A stretch of DNA of 41,589 bases from Seongchinamella sediminis (GTDB taxonomy: Bacteria > Pseudomonadota > Gammaproteobacteria > Pseudomonadales > Halieaceae), in assembly GCF_003457605.1 (NCBI RefSeq), contig NZ_QRAN01000025.1, positions 1,011 to 42,599 on the forward strand, written 5' to 3'. This document shows positions 15,930 through 24,362 of the stretch, in pieces. Below the pieces are notes generated by a model. The model saw nothing but the letters and a program-made list of their open reading frames with translations, ran no database searches and was not told where the DNA came from. The position numbers and the translations under genes were made by a program. The stretch's first letter is position 1. The number at the start of each line of letters is the position of its first letter.

Positions 15930-17885
15930 ATGACCGACAAGAAATCGTCCGATCCGCATAGTGACCCGAAGACCAACCCCGAAACCGACGCCATCGATAC
16001 CAGCAAGCGCGAGCTGCTGTCGCGCAGCGCCAGCCTGGCCACTGTGGCGGGGCTTGGCGCGGCCACCGGTGGCATCGCCACTGCCAGCCTGGGCAGTTCG
16101 CCGGCGGTTGCGGCGAGCGAAGGCAAGGGGGCTGTAGCCCCCGGCGACCTGGATGACTACTACGGTTTCTGGAGCAGCGGCCAGACTGGCGAGGTGCGTA
16201 TTCTCGGCATTCCCTCCATGCGTGAGCTGATACGCATTCCGGTATTCAACCGCTGCAGCGCCACCGGCTGGGGCCAGACCAACGAGAGCCGCAAGGTCCT
16301 GACCGAGGGCCTGCTGCCCGAAACCCGTGAGTACCTAGACAAGCACGGCGATGGCATCTGGCACAATGGCGACGCCCACCACCCCCACATGTCCTTTACC
16401 GACGGCACCTACGACGGCCGCTACCTGTGGATCAACGACAAGGCCAACACCCGGGTTGCGCGCATCCGCTGCGATGTCATGAAGTGCGACAAGATTCTCG
16501 AGATTCCCAACGCCTCGGACATCCACGGCCTGCGCCCGCAGAAGTACCCGCGTACCGGCTATGTATTCGCCAACGGCGAACACCGGGTGCCGATCCCCAA
16601 CGACGGTTCCATTCTCGATGAGCCGGAAAAGTACCACGCCATTTTCACCGCGGTGGACGGCGACACGATGAAAGTTGCCTGGCAGGTGATGGTCGACGGC
16701 AACCTGGACAACTGCGACGCGGACTACCAGGGGCTGTATGCGGTCTCCACCTGCTACAACAGTGAGGGCGGCGTGAACCTCGCCCAGATGACGGCCAACG
16801 AGCAGGACTGGGCGGTGGTGTTTGACATCAAGGCTATTGAGGACGGGGTCAAGAAGGGCGATTACCAGACCATCAACGGGGTGCCGGTGCTGGACGGCCG
16901 CAAGGGTTCCCGCTACACCCGCTACGTGCCGGTGTCCAACAGCCCCCATGGCTGTAATACCGCGCCCGACGGCAAGCACATTGTGATCAACGGCAAGCTG
17001 TCGCCGACAGTAACTGTGCTGGATGTGCGCCGCTTCCCGGACATGTTCGCGGACAAGATCGAGCCGCGCGGCGTGGTGGTGGCCGAGCCGGAGCTGGGCC
17101 TCGGGCCCCTGCACACCGCATTTGACGGCAAGGGCAACGCCTTCACCACCCTGTTCCTCGACAGCCAGGTCGCCAAGTGGAATATCGACAAGGCGATCGA
17201 GGCCTACAATGGCAAGGACGTGAATGCGGTGCTGGAGAAAATCGACGTGCAATACCAGCCCGGCCACAACCACACCTCCATGGGCGAAACCAGGGAAGCC
17301 GATGGCCAGTGGCTGGTGTCACTGAACAAGTTCTCGAAGGACCGCTTCATCAATGTCGGCCCGCTGAAGCCGGAGAACGAACAGCTGATCGACATCACCG
17401 GCAAGAAGATGAAAATCGTCCACGATGGCCCGACCTTCGCCGAGCCCCACGACTGTATCCTGGTGCGCACCGACATTGTCAATCCGCAGAAAACCTGGAC
17501 CCGTGACGACCCGATGTGGGCCGATGCCAGGGAGCAGGCGGCCAAGGACGGGGTCAACCTCGAGTCCGACAACAAGGTGATCCGCGACGGCAACAAGGTG
17601 CGGGTCTATATGACCTCGATAGCGCCGAGCTTCGGCATGGAAAAGTTCACCGTCAAGCAGGGCGATGAGGTGACCATCTGTGTCACCAACATGGACCGGG
17701 TGGACGACCTTACCCATGGCTTGACCATGGCCAACTACGGTGTGTGTTTCGAGGTTGCGCCGCAGGCCACCGCTTCGGCCACCTTCATCGCAGACCGGCC
17801 CGGGGTGCACTGGTTCTACTGCCAGTGGTTCTGTCACGCACTGCATATGGAGATGCGCGGCAGGATGCTGGTGGAACCGGCCTGA
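15930..17885 (+). CDS. nosZ: Nitrous oxide reductase NosZ
   Basis: A 651-residue periplasmic enzyme reducing N2O to N2. The ATG at 15930 has TGAGGAACC upstream and is preferred over an upstream TTG at 15873 that overlaps a hairpin. The beta-propeller half has the CuZ histidines, including H150/H151/H153 in GDAHHPH and others in [27 protein letters not shown] and EPHD. The C-terminal cupredoxin domain has the CuA ligands H596, C631, W633, C635, H639 and M642. Order and spacing match clade I NosZ. The signal peptide has a Tat-like layout ([19 protein letters not shown]) but a Lys-Arg (K26-R27) in place of the twin Arg pair. Copper is supplied by NosDFYL encoded next. Confidence 0.97.
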   Translation: MTDKKSSDPHSDPKTNPETDAIDTSKRELLSRSASLATVAGLGAATGGIATASLGSSPAVAASEGKGAVAPGDLDDYYGFWSSGQTGEVRILGIPSMRELIRIPVFNRCSATGWGQTNESRKVLTEGLLPETREYLDKHGDGIWHNGDAHHPHMSFTDGTYDGRYLWINDKANTRVARIRCDVMKCDKILEIPNASDIHGLRPQKYPRTGYVFANGEHRVPIPNDGSILDEPEKYHAIFTAVDGDTMKVAWQVMVDGNLDNCDADYQGLYAVSTCYNSEGGVNLAQMTANEQDWAVVFDIKAIEDGVKKGDYQTINGVPVLDGRKGSRYTRYVPVSNSPHGCNTAPDGKHIVINGKLSPTVTVLDVRRFPDMFADKIEPRGVVVAEPELGLGPLHTAFDGKGNAFTTLFLDSQVAKWNIDKAIEAYNGKDVNAVLEKIDVQYQPGHNHTSMGETREADGQWLVSLNKFSKDRFINVGPLKPENEQLIDITGKKMKIVHDGPTFAEPHDCILVRTDIVNPQKTWTRDDPMWADAREQAAKDGVNLESDNKVIRDGNKVRVYMTSIAPSFGMEKFTVKQGDEVTICVTNMDRVDDLTHGLTMANYGVCFEVAPQATASATFIADRPGVHWFYCQWFCHALHMEMRGRMLVEPA

Positions 17886-17902
17886 CCCACAGCCTTCCAC
17901 TC

Positions 17903-19174
17903 ATGCGGTACCTTCCCCGGGCGACGGCGGCCATTGCGGCCGCCGCTTTCGTGCTTGCCTGCCCGCCAGTGCCGGCCACCGAACAGCCGGTGGCGCCGGG
18001 TGGGCTCGGCGCGGCCCTGGCCAGTGCGGCAGAGGGCGCCGTGCTGCGGCTCGCCCCCGGGCGTTACCGCGGCCGCTTTACCATCGCCCGCAGTGTCGCC
18101 CTGGTCGGAGACAGTGATGCCGTTATCGAGGGTGACGGCAGTGGCACGGTGATCACCGTGGATGCCCCTGGGGTGCGCATCCAGGGGCTGACCATCACCG
18201 GCTCCGGGCAGACACTGGCGACTGAGGACAGTGGCATTTTTATCACCGCCGCAGGCGATGGCACGGTGATCGCCGGCAACCACCTGCGCGACAACCTGAT
18301 CGGTATCTATCTGAAGGGCCCCGACCGCGCCACGGTGCGGGACAACCTGATCGAGGGCCTGCAGGATTTGCGCGTCAATGAGCGCGGCAACGGGGTGCAA
18401 CTGTGGAATACGCCGGGCTCGGTGGTGGAGGGCAATCGCATTCGCTACGGCCGCGATGGCATATTTGTCACCACCAGTCGTGACAACCGCTTTGCCGGCA
18501 ATCACTTCTCGGACCTGCGCTTCGCCGTGCACTACATGTATACCCACGACAGTGCGGTGACCGACAATATCTCCACCGGCAACAAGGTGGGCTACGCGCT
18601 GATGTACTCCAACCGCCTGGTGGTGCACAACAACCGCTCACTGGGCGATTCGGAGCGCGGAATCTTCTTTAACTTCACCAATGAATCGACGATCATGGGC
18701 AATATCGTCGCGCCCTGGAAAGACCACAGTAGCTCCGAGAAGTGCGTGTTTGTATACAATTCCAATTTCAACCAGCTCAGCGGCAATGACTTTCGCAGCT
18801 GCGAAATCGGTATCCATTTTACCGCTGGCTCCGAGGACAACGCGATCTGGGGCAATAACTTTATCGGCAACCGCAACCAGGTGAAATACGTGGGCACACG
18901 CGAGCTCGAGTGGTCGTCGCAGCAGCGCGGCAATTACTGGAGCGACCATATCTCCTTCGATCTCGATGGCGATGGCACTGCCAACCAGGCCTATCGTCCC
19001 AATTCCGTGTCCGACCAGATCCTGTGGCGCTATCCCATGGCCAAACTGCTGATGAACAGCCCGGTGCTGCAGATTCTGCAGTGGGCACAATCCGAGTTTC
19101 CCGCACTGCATCCGGGGGGCGTTACTGACAGCTACCCCCTGATGAGCCCGGTCGTCACAGGAGGCGAGGGGTGA
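17903..19174 (+). CDS. nosD: NosD, periplasmic copper-site assembly protein
   Basis: A 423-residue protein from ATG 17903 with a signal peptide (MRYLPRATAAIAAAAFVLA, then ACPPVPATEQP). The mature part is a right-handed beta-helix built of repeats such as GLTITGSG, GTVIAGNHLRDNLIGIYLKG, GSVVEGNRIRYGRDGIFV and NQLSGNDFRSCEIGIHF (CASH/NosD repeats). NosD works with NosF and NosY to deliver sulfur or copper components for the CuZ site. It begins 18 bases after nosZ and ends with a 4-base overlap onto nosF. Longer frames starting inside nosZ (17744) are not credible because they lack the signal peptide at the front. Confidence 0.94.
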   Translation: MRYLPRATAAIAAAAFVLACPPVPATEQPVAPGGLGAALASAAEGAVLRLAPGRYRGRFTIARSVALVGDSDAVIEGDGSGTVITVDAPGVRIQGLTITGSGQTLATEDSGIFITAAGDGTVIAGNHLRDNLIGIYLKGPDRATVRDNLIEGLQDLRVNERGNGVQLWNTPGSVVEGNRIRYGRDGIFVTTSRDNRFAGNHFSDLRFAVHYMYTHDSAVTDNISTGNKVGYALMYSNRLVVHNNRSLGDSERGIFFNFTNESTIMGNIVAPWKDHSSSEKCVFVYNSNFNQLSGNDFRSCEIGIHFTAGSEDNAIWGNNFIGNRNQVKYVGTRELEWSSQQRGNYWSDHISFDLDGDGTANQAYRPNSVSDQILWRYPMAKLLMNSPVLQILQWAQSEFPALHPGGVTDSYPLMSPVVTGGEG

Positions 19175-20109
19175 ATTGCGGCGGCAAGATGGCGAGCAGT
19201 GCGCTGGAAATACAGGGCCTGGAAAAACGCTATGGTGAGCAGGCCGCGGTAGACGGCGTCGACCTGCAGCTGGCGCCGGGCGAAAGCCTGGCCATTATCG
19301 GCCACAACGGCGCCGGTAAAACCACCCTGATGAAACTGATTCTCGGCCTGACCCGGCCCAGCGCCGGAGCGATCCAGCGCTGGGCCTGGCGCGGTGGAGC
19401 GCCGCGGCCGGCAGCCGCCAGTGAGGGTATTGGCTTCCTTCCCGAGACTGTAAACTTCCCCGGCGCGGTGAGCGGGGGCCAGCGGCTGCGTTTCTATGCC
19501 CGGCTCAAGGGCGCCGGCAAGCAGGAATGCGCACAGCTGCTGGAACTGGTCGGCCTCAGTGATGCCGCCCACCGCAAGATCAACACCTACTCCAAGGGCA
19601 TGCGCCAGCGCCTGGGCCTGGCCCAGGCGCTGCTGGGCAGCCCCGAGCTTTTGTTGCTGGACGAACCGACGTCCGGGCTGGACCCCTTCCTGCGCCAGCA
19701 CTTCTACGCCATCATTGGCCAGCGCCAGGCCGCCGGGGCATCGGTGATTATCTCCTCTCACGCCCTGACCGAGATCGAGGCGCGCACCGACCGCATAGCG
19801 ATCATGCAGCGGGGGCGGGTACTGGCCCTGGGCAGCCTGGCCACGCTGCGCGAGCAGGCGGCACTGCCGGTGGAGATTAAGGTGCGCCACACAGCAGTAC
19901 CGATGGCAGAACTGGAGGCGCTGGCGGCGGGAGCGGCCACCCTGCAGTCCATGGGCGAACTCAGCACCCGCTTCAGCTGCACCGAGAGTGAAAAACTGGC
20001 CTTGCTGCAGCGATTGAGTGCCCGCCCGGACATAGTCCAGGACCTCAGCCTGCATCCGCCGGGTCTCGATGACCTGTATGCCTACTTCGTCAATGGGGGT
20101 GAGGCGTGA
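19171..20109 (+). CDS. nosF: NosF, ATPase of the Nos ABC transporter
   Basis: A 312-residue cytoplasmic ATPase read from GTG 19171, which overlaps nosD and has AGGAGGCGAGGG just upstream; an ATG at 19189 is a weaker option. Walker A is at residues 44-51 (GHNGAGKT), the signature in YSKGMRQRLGLAQALLG, Walker B in LLLLDEPTSGLD, and the H-loop in IISSHALTEIE. It powers the NosDFY complex needed to assemble the CuZ site of NosZ. The C-terminal 80 residues are the extra domain seen in NosF proteins. It ends by overlapping nosY (TGATG). Confidence 0.93.
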   Translation: MNCGGKMASSALEIQGLEKRYGEQAAVDGVDLQLAPGESLAIIGHNGAGKTTLMKLILGLTRPSAGAIQRWAWRGGAPRPAAASEGIGFLPETVNFPGAVSGGQRLRFYARLKGAGKQECAQLLELVGLSDAAHRKINTYSKGMRQRLGLAQALLGSPELLLLDEPTSGLDPFLRQHFYAIIGQRQAAGASVIISSHALTEIEARTDRIAIMQRGRVLALGSLATLREQAALPVEIKVRHTAVPMAELEALAAGAATLQSMGELSTRFSCTESEKLALLQRLSARPDIVQDLSLHPPGLDDLYAYFVNGGEA

Positions 20110-20936
20110 TGCGCCCGGTGTTTATTCTTGCCGCGGAGGAGTTTCGCGAGGGGCTGCGCAACCGCTGGGTGATCTCGGCGCTGCTGTTGCTGGGCGCGCT
20201 GGCATTCTCGCTGGCGCTGCTGGGTTCCTCGCCCATTGGTGAAACCCGGGCCTCCAGTCTTAACGTCACGACTGTCAGCCTGGCCAGCCTGAGTGTCTAC
20301 CTGATCCCGCTGATTGCCCTGACCCTGTCCCACGACAGTATCGTGGGAGAGCGCAATGGCGGCACCCTGTTGCTGTTGCTGACCTATCCGGTCAGGCGTT
20401 GGCAGATTGTGGTCGGCAAGTTTGTCGGCCACGTCAGCATTATCGCCGTGGCCATTGTCTTCGGCTACGGCGTGTCGGCCATCTATGTCGGCGCGACCGC
20501 CGAGGTACAGGCGCAGGACTGGCAATTGTTTGCCAGCATGGTCGGCAGCTCGCTATTGCTCGGTAGCGTGTTCATCGCCCTCGGCTTTCTGGTCAGCGTG
20601 GTAGTGTCTTCGCCGGCGACAGCGGCCGGCGTCTCGATCAGCCTCTGGCTGTTCCTGGTGGTGGTGTTCGACCTCTTGCTGCTGGGACTGGTACTGGTCG
20701 ACTCGGAGAACCTGATCAGCACCGAGTTGTTTGCAGGCCTGTTACTGCTCAACCCGGCCGATATTTACCGGCTGTTCAATCTGGCGGGCTCCGACGCCGC
20801 CAGCCTGGTGTCCGGTAGCCTGGGGGCGCTGGACGACTCGTTTCTGAGCCCTGGCTTGCTGCTGGGTGTGCTCACCCTGTGGCTGGTTCTGCCCCTGGCC
20901 AGCGCTATCTGGATATTCCGACGCCATGAATTGTAA
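20109..20936 (+). CDS. nosY: NosY, membrane permease of the Nos ABC transporter
   Basis: A 275-residue integral membrane protein with six likely helices, for example VISALLLLGALAFSLALLGS, VSLASLSVYLIPLIALTL, HVSIIAVAIVFGYGVSAIYV, LLLGSVFIALGFLVSVVVSS and SLWLFLVVVFDLLLLGLVLV. The cytoplasmic front, MRPVFILAAEEFREGLRNRW, is the NosY/ABC-2 signature. Either GTG 20106 or ATG 20109 could be the start; the ATG forms a TGATG overlap with nosF. NosY forms the membrane core for NosF. The end overlaps nosL by 11 bases. Confidence 0.92.
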   Translation: MRPVFILAAEEFREGLRNRWVISALLLLGALAFSLALLGSSPIGETRASSLNVTTVSLASLSVYLIPLIALTLSHDSIVGERNGGTLLLLLTYPVRRWQIVVGKFVGHVSIIAVAIVFGYGVSAIYVGATAEVQAQDWQLFASMVGSSLLLGSVFIALGFLVSVVVSSPATAAGVSISLWLFLVVVFDLLLLGLVLVDSENLISTELFAGLLLLNPADIYRLFNLAGSDAASLVSGSLGALDDSFLSPGLLLGVLTLWLVLPLASAIWIFRRHEL

Positions 20937-21459
20937 ACACCTGCTGGCGGCACTGTGCTGCAGCTTCCTGTTCGCCTGTGCTGATGACAGCATGACGGTA
21001 AAGCCCGCGCCAGAACCGGTGACGCGCGATGACACCGGCTATTTCTGCGGCATGATCGTGGAGGACCATGCCGGCCCGAAGAGCCAGATTTTTGTTGCTG
21101 GCGAGCCCGATCCTTTGTGGTTCACCACCGCGCGGGACGGGGTGGCCTTCCAGCGGCTACCGGAGGAAACCCGGCCTATTTTGGCGTTTTATGTCAGCGC
21201 CGTGGACCTCGGTGGCTGGGATCATCCAGAGCATGATCTGGCCAGCATGATCGATGCCGAGCGGGCCTGGTTCGTTATTGGCAGCGACCGCAAGGGGAGT
21301 ATGGGGGCGCCGGAGGTGATTCCCTTCAGCGAGGAGCCTGCCGCTTTGGCATTTGCCGAGCAGTTCGGCGGTGAAGTGCGGCGCCTGGCCGAGATTCCCG
21401 GGGATTACATTCTCGGGGCGAGCCAGAGTGGCAGTGATCCGCATGCCGGACACCGATAG
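20926..21459 (+). CDS. nosL: NosL, copper chaperone lipoprotein
   Basis: A 177-residue protein with a lipoprotein signal (lipobox L15-F16-A17-C18 in SFLFACADD), anchored in the outer leaflet of a membrane. The Cu(I)-binding CGM motif is at residues 41-43 (YFCGMIVEDHAGPK). Further conserved parts are the PLWFTTARDGVAF stretch and the AWFVIGSDRKGSMG loop. NosL binds one Cu(I) and supplies it for NosZ. It is the last gene of the nos operon; the tail DPHAGHR has two histidines that might help hold copper. The start overlaps nosY, so translation is coupled. Confidence 0.92.
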   Translation: MNCKHLLAALCCSFLFACADDSMTVKPAPEPVTRDDTGYFCGMIVEDHAGPKSQIFVAGEPDPLWFTTARDGVAFQRLPEETRPILAFYVSAVDLGGWDHPEHDLASMIDAERAWFVIGSDRKGSMGAPEVIPFSEEPAALAFAEQFGGEVRRLAEIPGDYILGASQSGSDPHAGHR

Positions 21460-21506
21460 CGGGGCATAATCAGCCTGCCGTGGGTCGTGCTGCGCTGGGT
21501 TGAGAC

Positions 21507-21535
21507 CGCCGCGCCTGCATTGCACAGGCGCGGCG
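21507..21535. terminator. Bidirectional hairpin between nosL and the TonB receptor gene
   Basis: A perfect 11-bp stem, CGCCGCGCCTG (21507-21517) and CAGGCGCGGCG (21525-21535), with a 7-base loop in the gap between two convergent genes. No strong T-run follows on either strand, but stem strength and position favour transcription stop for both. Confidence 0.65.
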
Positions 21536-21552
21536 TGAAGGGATGGGACTGA

Positions 21553-24078
21553 TCAGTACTCGTAGGCCACTTCCAGGCCGTAGGTACGCGGATCGCCGTA
21601 CTGCTCGGTGATCGGGCCCAGGGAACCGAAATTGATCGAATACACGGGATAGTCCTCATCGGTCAGGTTGTCGCCCCACAGGGTAACGCGCATGCGACCG
21701 TCTCCCAGCTCGATTTCCTCCAGGCTCAGGCGGGCGCTGACCAGGGTACGCTCATCCATGCCCTGGTGCGGAAAGACCACCGGCTGGTCTGATACCACCG
21801 CGCTCCACAGCGGCGACTCGTACCATTCGTCCTGCCAGTTGACCTGCAGGTAGCCGGTCCACTCGCCGAGCGCGGTACGTGCGAATACGTAGTCGGCGCT
21901 GAAGGAGACCTGGTTGTCGGGCGACGAGGCGCGTTTGGCGTACTTCTCTCCCCTCAGGCAGGTGTCGGCGAAGTCGTTGAGGCCGCAGACATCGGGGAAC
22001 TCCTCGAAATCGCCGTCGATGTGGGCATAGCTCAGGCTCAGGATCAGGTCATCAACCGGCGCGACCAGGAACTCCACCTCGCCACCCCAGCGATCCGCCT
22101 CACCGGCGTTGACCACCTTGGTGGAGGCACTGCCGCCGCTGGTGTCGATAGTGGTGCTCTGGATGTCTTCCCAGATATAGGTGTACAGGGAGGCGTTGAC
22201 GCGCATGCGGCCATCCCACCAGTCGCTCTTGATGCCGATTTCCCACTGTTCGACATCCTCTTCGTCATAGGGGTTATTGAAGATCTCCCCGTTGAAACCG
22301 CCGCTGCGATAGCCGGTGGAGTAGCGAATGAAGGCGTTGATGTCATCGGTGGCCTGGTAGGCCACAGTGAAGTTGCCGCTGACGTTGTCGAAGCTTTCCT
22401 CCAGGCTGATGGCCTGGCCCGGCACGGTGCCGGCGAAGGGCGAGAAGTAGGGCGGATAATCGTAGTCGATATCCTTGTCTTCCTCGGTGTAGCGCAGCCC
22501 CAGGGTAAAGGCGAAGCGCTCTTCCATCCAGCCTGGACGCCAGGTGGCCTGGCCGTAGGCGGCGATGGCCTCGGTGCTGTTGTCATAGTACTGGGCGGCG
22601 GTACCCGCCAGCGGCGCGGCAAAAATGGCGTCCCGGCGGTATTCGCCATCATCCTCGAAATAAAACAGGCCCAGTACGTAGTCCACCGAATCGGTGCTGC
22701 CCACCATCTGCAGTTCCTGGGAGAACTGCTCGTACTCGCTGGTAGTGTCCTGCTTGCTGTGGAAGGCGCCAATGGTGTCGATGGAGTCCCAGATCGCATC
22801 GAAGGGCAACTGCGGAATGCCCGGGTCAAAGCCCCCGGTAGCACCGTACAGCTGGCCCAGGGTCAGGTGCACCAGGTCGTTATAGGAACCGATGCCGTTG
22901 GCATCCAGACGGCTGTCGATGTCCTCCAGGTCGCCGAAGACATAGGACTCTGTTTCACGGTAACCGGTGATCGACTTGAAGGTGATGTCGCCGACATCCC
23001 AGGTCAGGGTCAGGGCATGGCCTTTCAGCTCGGTATTGGTAAAGGGCGCGTGATCCGAGTGGCCCTCGTCCTGCCGGCCTGAGCCGCGGGCTTCCGCGGC
23101 CTGGTAGTCGGCAATGGTTTGCTGAATGGAGGGAATCCAGCGGGAGCCGATGCGGGGGTCGGTGCCGGGCTGTGAGGCCCAGAACTGGGCGCCGGCCAGC
23201 ACGCCCTGCAGGGCGGCGATGCGCGGGACCAAGCCGGCGGCATCCACGGGCGTGAAGCCGACAACCTGCTCGAGGGCGTTGGCCTCGTCCAGTTCGCTGT
23301 GATCGTAGGTGTAGTCGACAAAGAAGGAGTCGGAAATATCCCACTTGAGGGACAGGCGATAGGCCTCGCGATCCCGGTCGTTAAAATCCTCCTGGCCGGG
23401 GCTGTCATTGTCGTACAGGTGGTCGCGTTTGCGGGTCTGGTAGCCCACGGCGGCCGCCAGCGATCCCAGGCCCTCGCCGACCTCGCCGATGGCTGGCAGG
23501 TCGACATTCAGCTTGAGATCGCGCTGTGAGTAACTGCCGATACCACCGGTCGCGCGCACCCCGAACTCACCGCTGGGCTTGCGGGAAATGAAGTTCACCG
23601 CACCGCCGGTAGAGTTGCGGCCGTAGAGGGTGCCCTGGGGGCCGCGCAGTACCTCGACCCGCTCGATTTCGGCGACGTCGGTAGCCGCACCCACCTGCTT
23701 GCCGAGGAAAATGCCGTCCAGGTAAATGGTCACCGCCGGGTCCAGTGACAGGTTGGCGGGTGAACCACCGGCCATGCCGCGCATTGACAGCACGGTAGTG
23801 CCCTTGGCGCCGGGGGCCTCGAAGCCGCCCATGCCGGCCACTTCACCGATCAGGTCGCCAGAGTTGCGGATGCCGCGTTTGTTGAGGGCAGATTCGGACA
23901 GAGCCGTGATCGAGATCGGAATTTCCTGGTTGGTTTCCTCGCGCTTTTGCGCGGTTACGATGACTTCTTCCAGTGCGGAACCGCCCTGTGCCATCGTCGG
24001 CCCGGTGAACCCGGCGACGGAAGCAAGGGCCACAGCGACCGCCAGCGGACGGTATGATGTAAATGTTGGGGTTTTCAT
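21553..24078 (-). CDS. TonB-dependent outer membrane receptor
   Basis: An 841-residue receptor read from ATG 24078, which has AGGGAG ten bases upstream; ATG 24087 is too close to that site. A signal peptide (up to FTGPTMAQ) is followed by the TonB-box-like ALEEVIVTAQKREE, the plug domain (SITALSESALNKRG, RVEVLRGPQGTLYGRNSTGG) and a 22-strand barrel with the aromatic C-terminus GLEVAYEY. It imports a nutrient using the TonB/ExbBD energy. The plug resembles the large substrate-unassigned group of marine and sphingomonad receptors. It does not look like the copper receptor NosA, despite lying next to nosL. A 16-bp palindrome sits 61 bases before the start. Confidence 0.9.
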   Translation of the reverse strand: MKTPTFTSYRPLAVAVALASVAGFTGPTMAQGGSALEEVIVTAQKREETNQEIPISITALSESALNKRGIRNSGDLIGEVAGMGGFEAPGAKGTTVLSMRGMAGGSPANLSLDPAVTIYLDGIFLGKQVGAATDVAEIERVEVLRGPQGTLYGRNSTGGAVNFISRKPSGEFGVRATGGIGSYSQRDLKLNVDLPAIGEVGEGLGSLAAAVGYQTRKRDHLYDNDSPGQEDFNDRDREAYRLSLKWDISDSFFVDYTYDHSELDEANALEQVVGFTPVDAAGLVPRIAALQGVLAGAQFWASQPGTDPRIGSRWIPSIQQTIADYQAAEARGSGRQDEGHSDHAPFTNTELKGHALTLTWDVGDITFKSITGYRETESYVFGDLEDIDSRLDANGIGSYNDLVHLTLGQLYGATGGFDPGIPQLPFDAIWDSIDTIGAFHSKQDTTSEYEQFSQELQMVGSTDSVDYVLGLFYFEDDGEYRRDAIFAAPLAGTAAQYYDNSTEAIAAYGQATWRPGWMEERFAFTLGLRYTEEDKDIDYDYPPYFSPFAGTVPGQAISLEESFDNVSGNFTVAYQATDDINAFIRYSTGYRSGGFNGEIFNNPYDEEDVEQWEIGIKSDWWDGRMRVNASLYTYIWEDIQSTTIDTSGGSASTKVVNAGEADRWGGEVEFLVAPVDDLILSLSYAHIDGDFEEFPDVCGLNDFADTCLRGEKYAKRASSPDNQVSFSADYVFARTALGEWTGYLQVNWQDEWYESPLWSAVVSDQPVVFPHQGMDERTLVSARLSLEEIELGDGRMRVTLWGDNLTDEDYPVYSINFGSLGPITEQYGDPRTYGLEVAYEY

Positions 24079-24138
24079 AGCAGGCATACTCCCTGGTGCT
24101 TGTTATAGTAGTGGAGTTCGTGGCGACACTCATGCATT

Positions 24139-24154
24139 TTGCAGTGCACTGCAA
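24139..24154. promoter_or_regulatory. Perfect 16-bp palindrome upstream of the TonB receptor
   Basis: TTGCAGTGCACTGCAA at 24139-24154 is fully self-complementary. It sits in the 284-base gap between two divergent genes, about 61 bases before the receptor start and about 210 before the metallopeptidase-like gene. Palindromes of this length usually bind a dimeric repressor. The regulator is not in the immediate neighbourhood. Confidence 0.55.
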
Positions 24155-24362
24155 GCAGGCGTTGAACTCGCACACGGTTGAGTGTAAACGCGGCGCCTGG
24201 CAGAAAAATGCGAAGTTTTACCGATCCGCGATAATTGTCCGCAGGGTGCGGTTTTGCATACTGCATTCGCCGGGGATGCAGATTCATTGGCGAGCTTGCC
24301 CGGTATTTCTCAAACCGATGCGCCTCTGCTACGCTTCCGGCAGTAGGCTTGAAGGAGTCACC

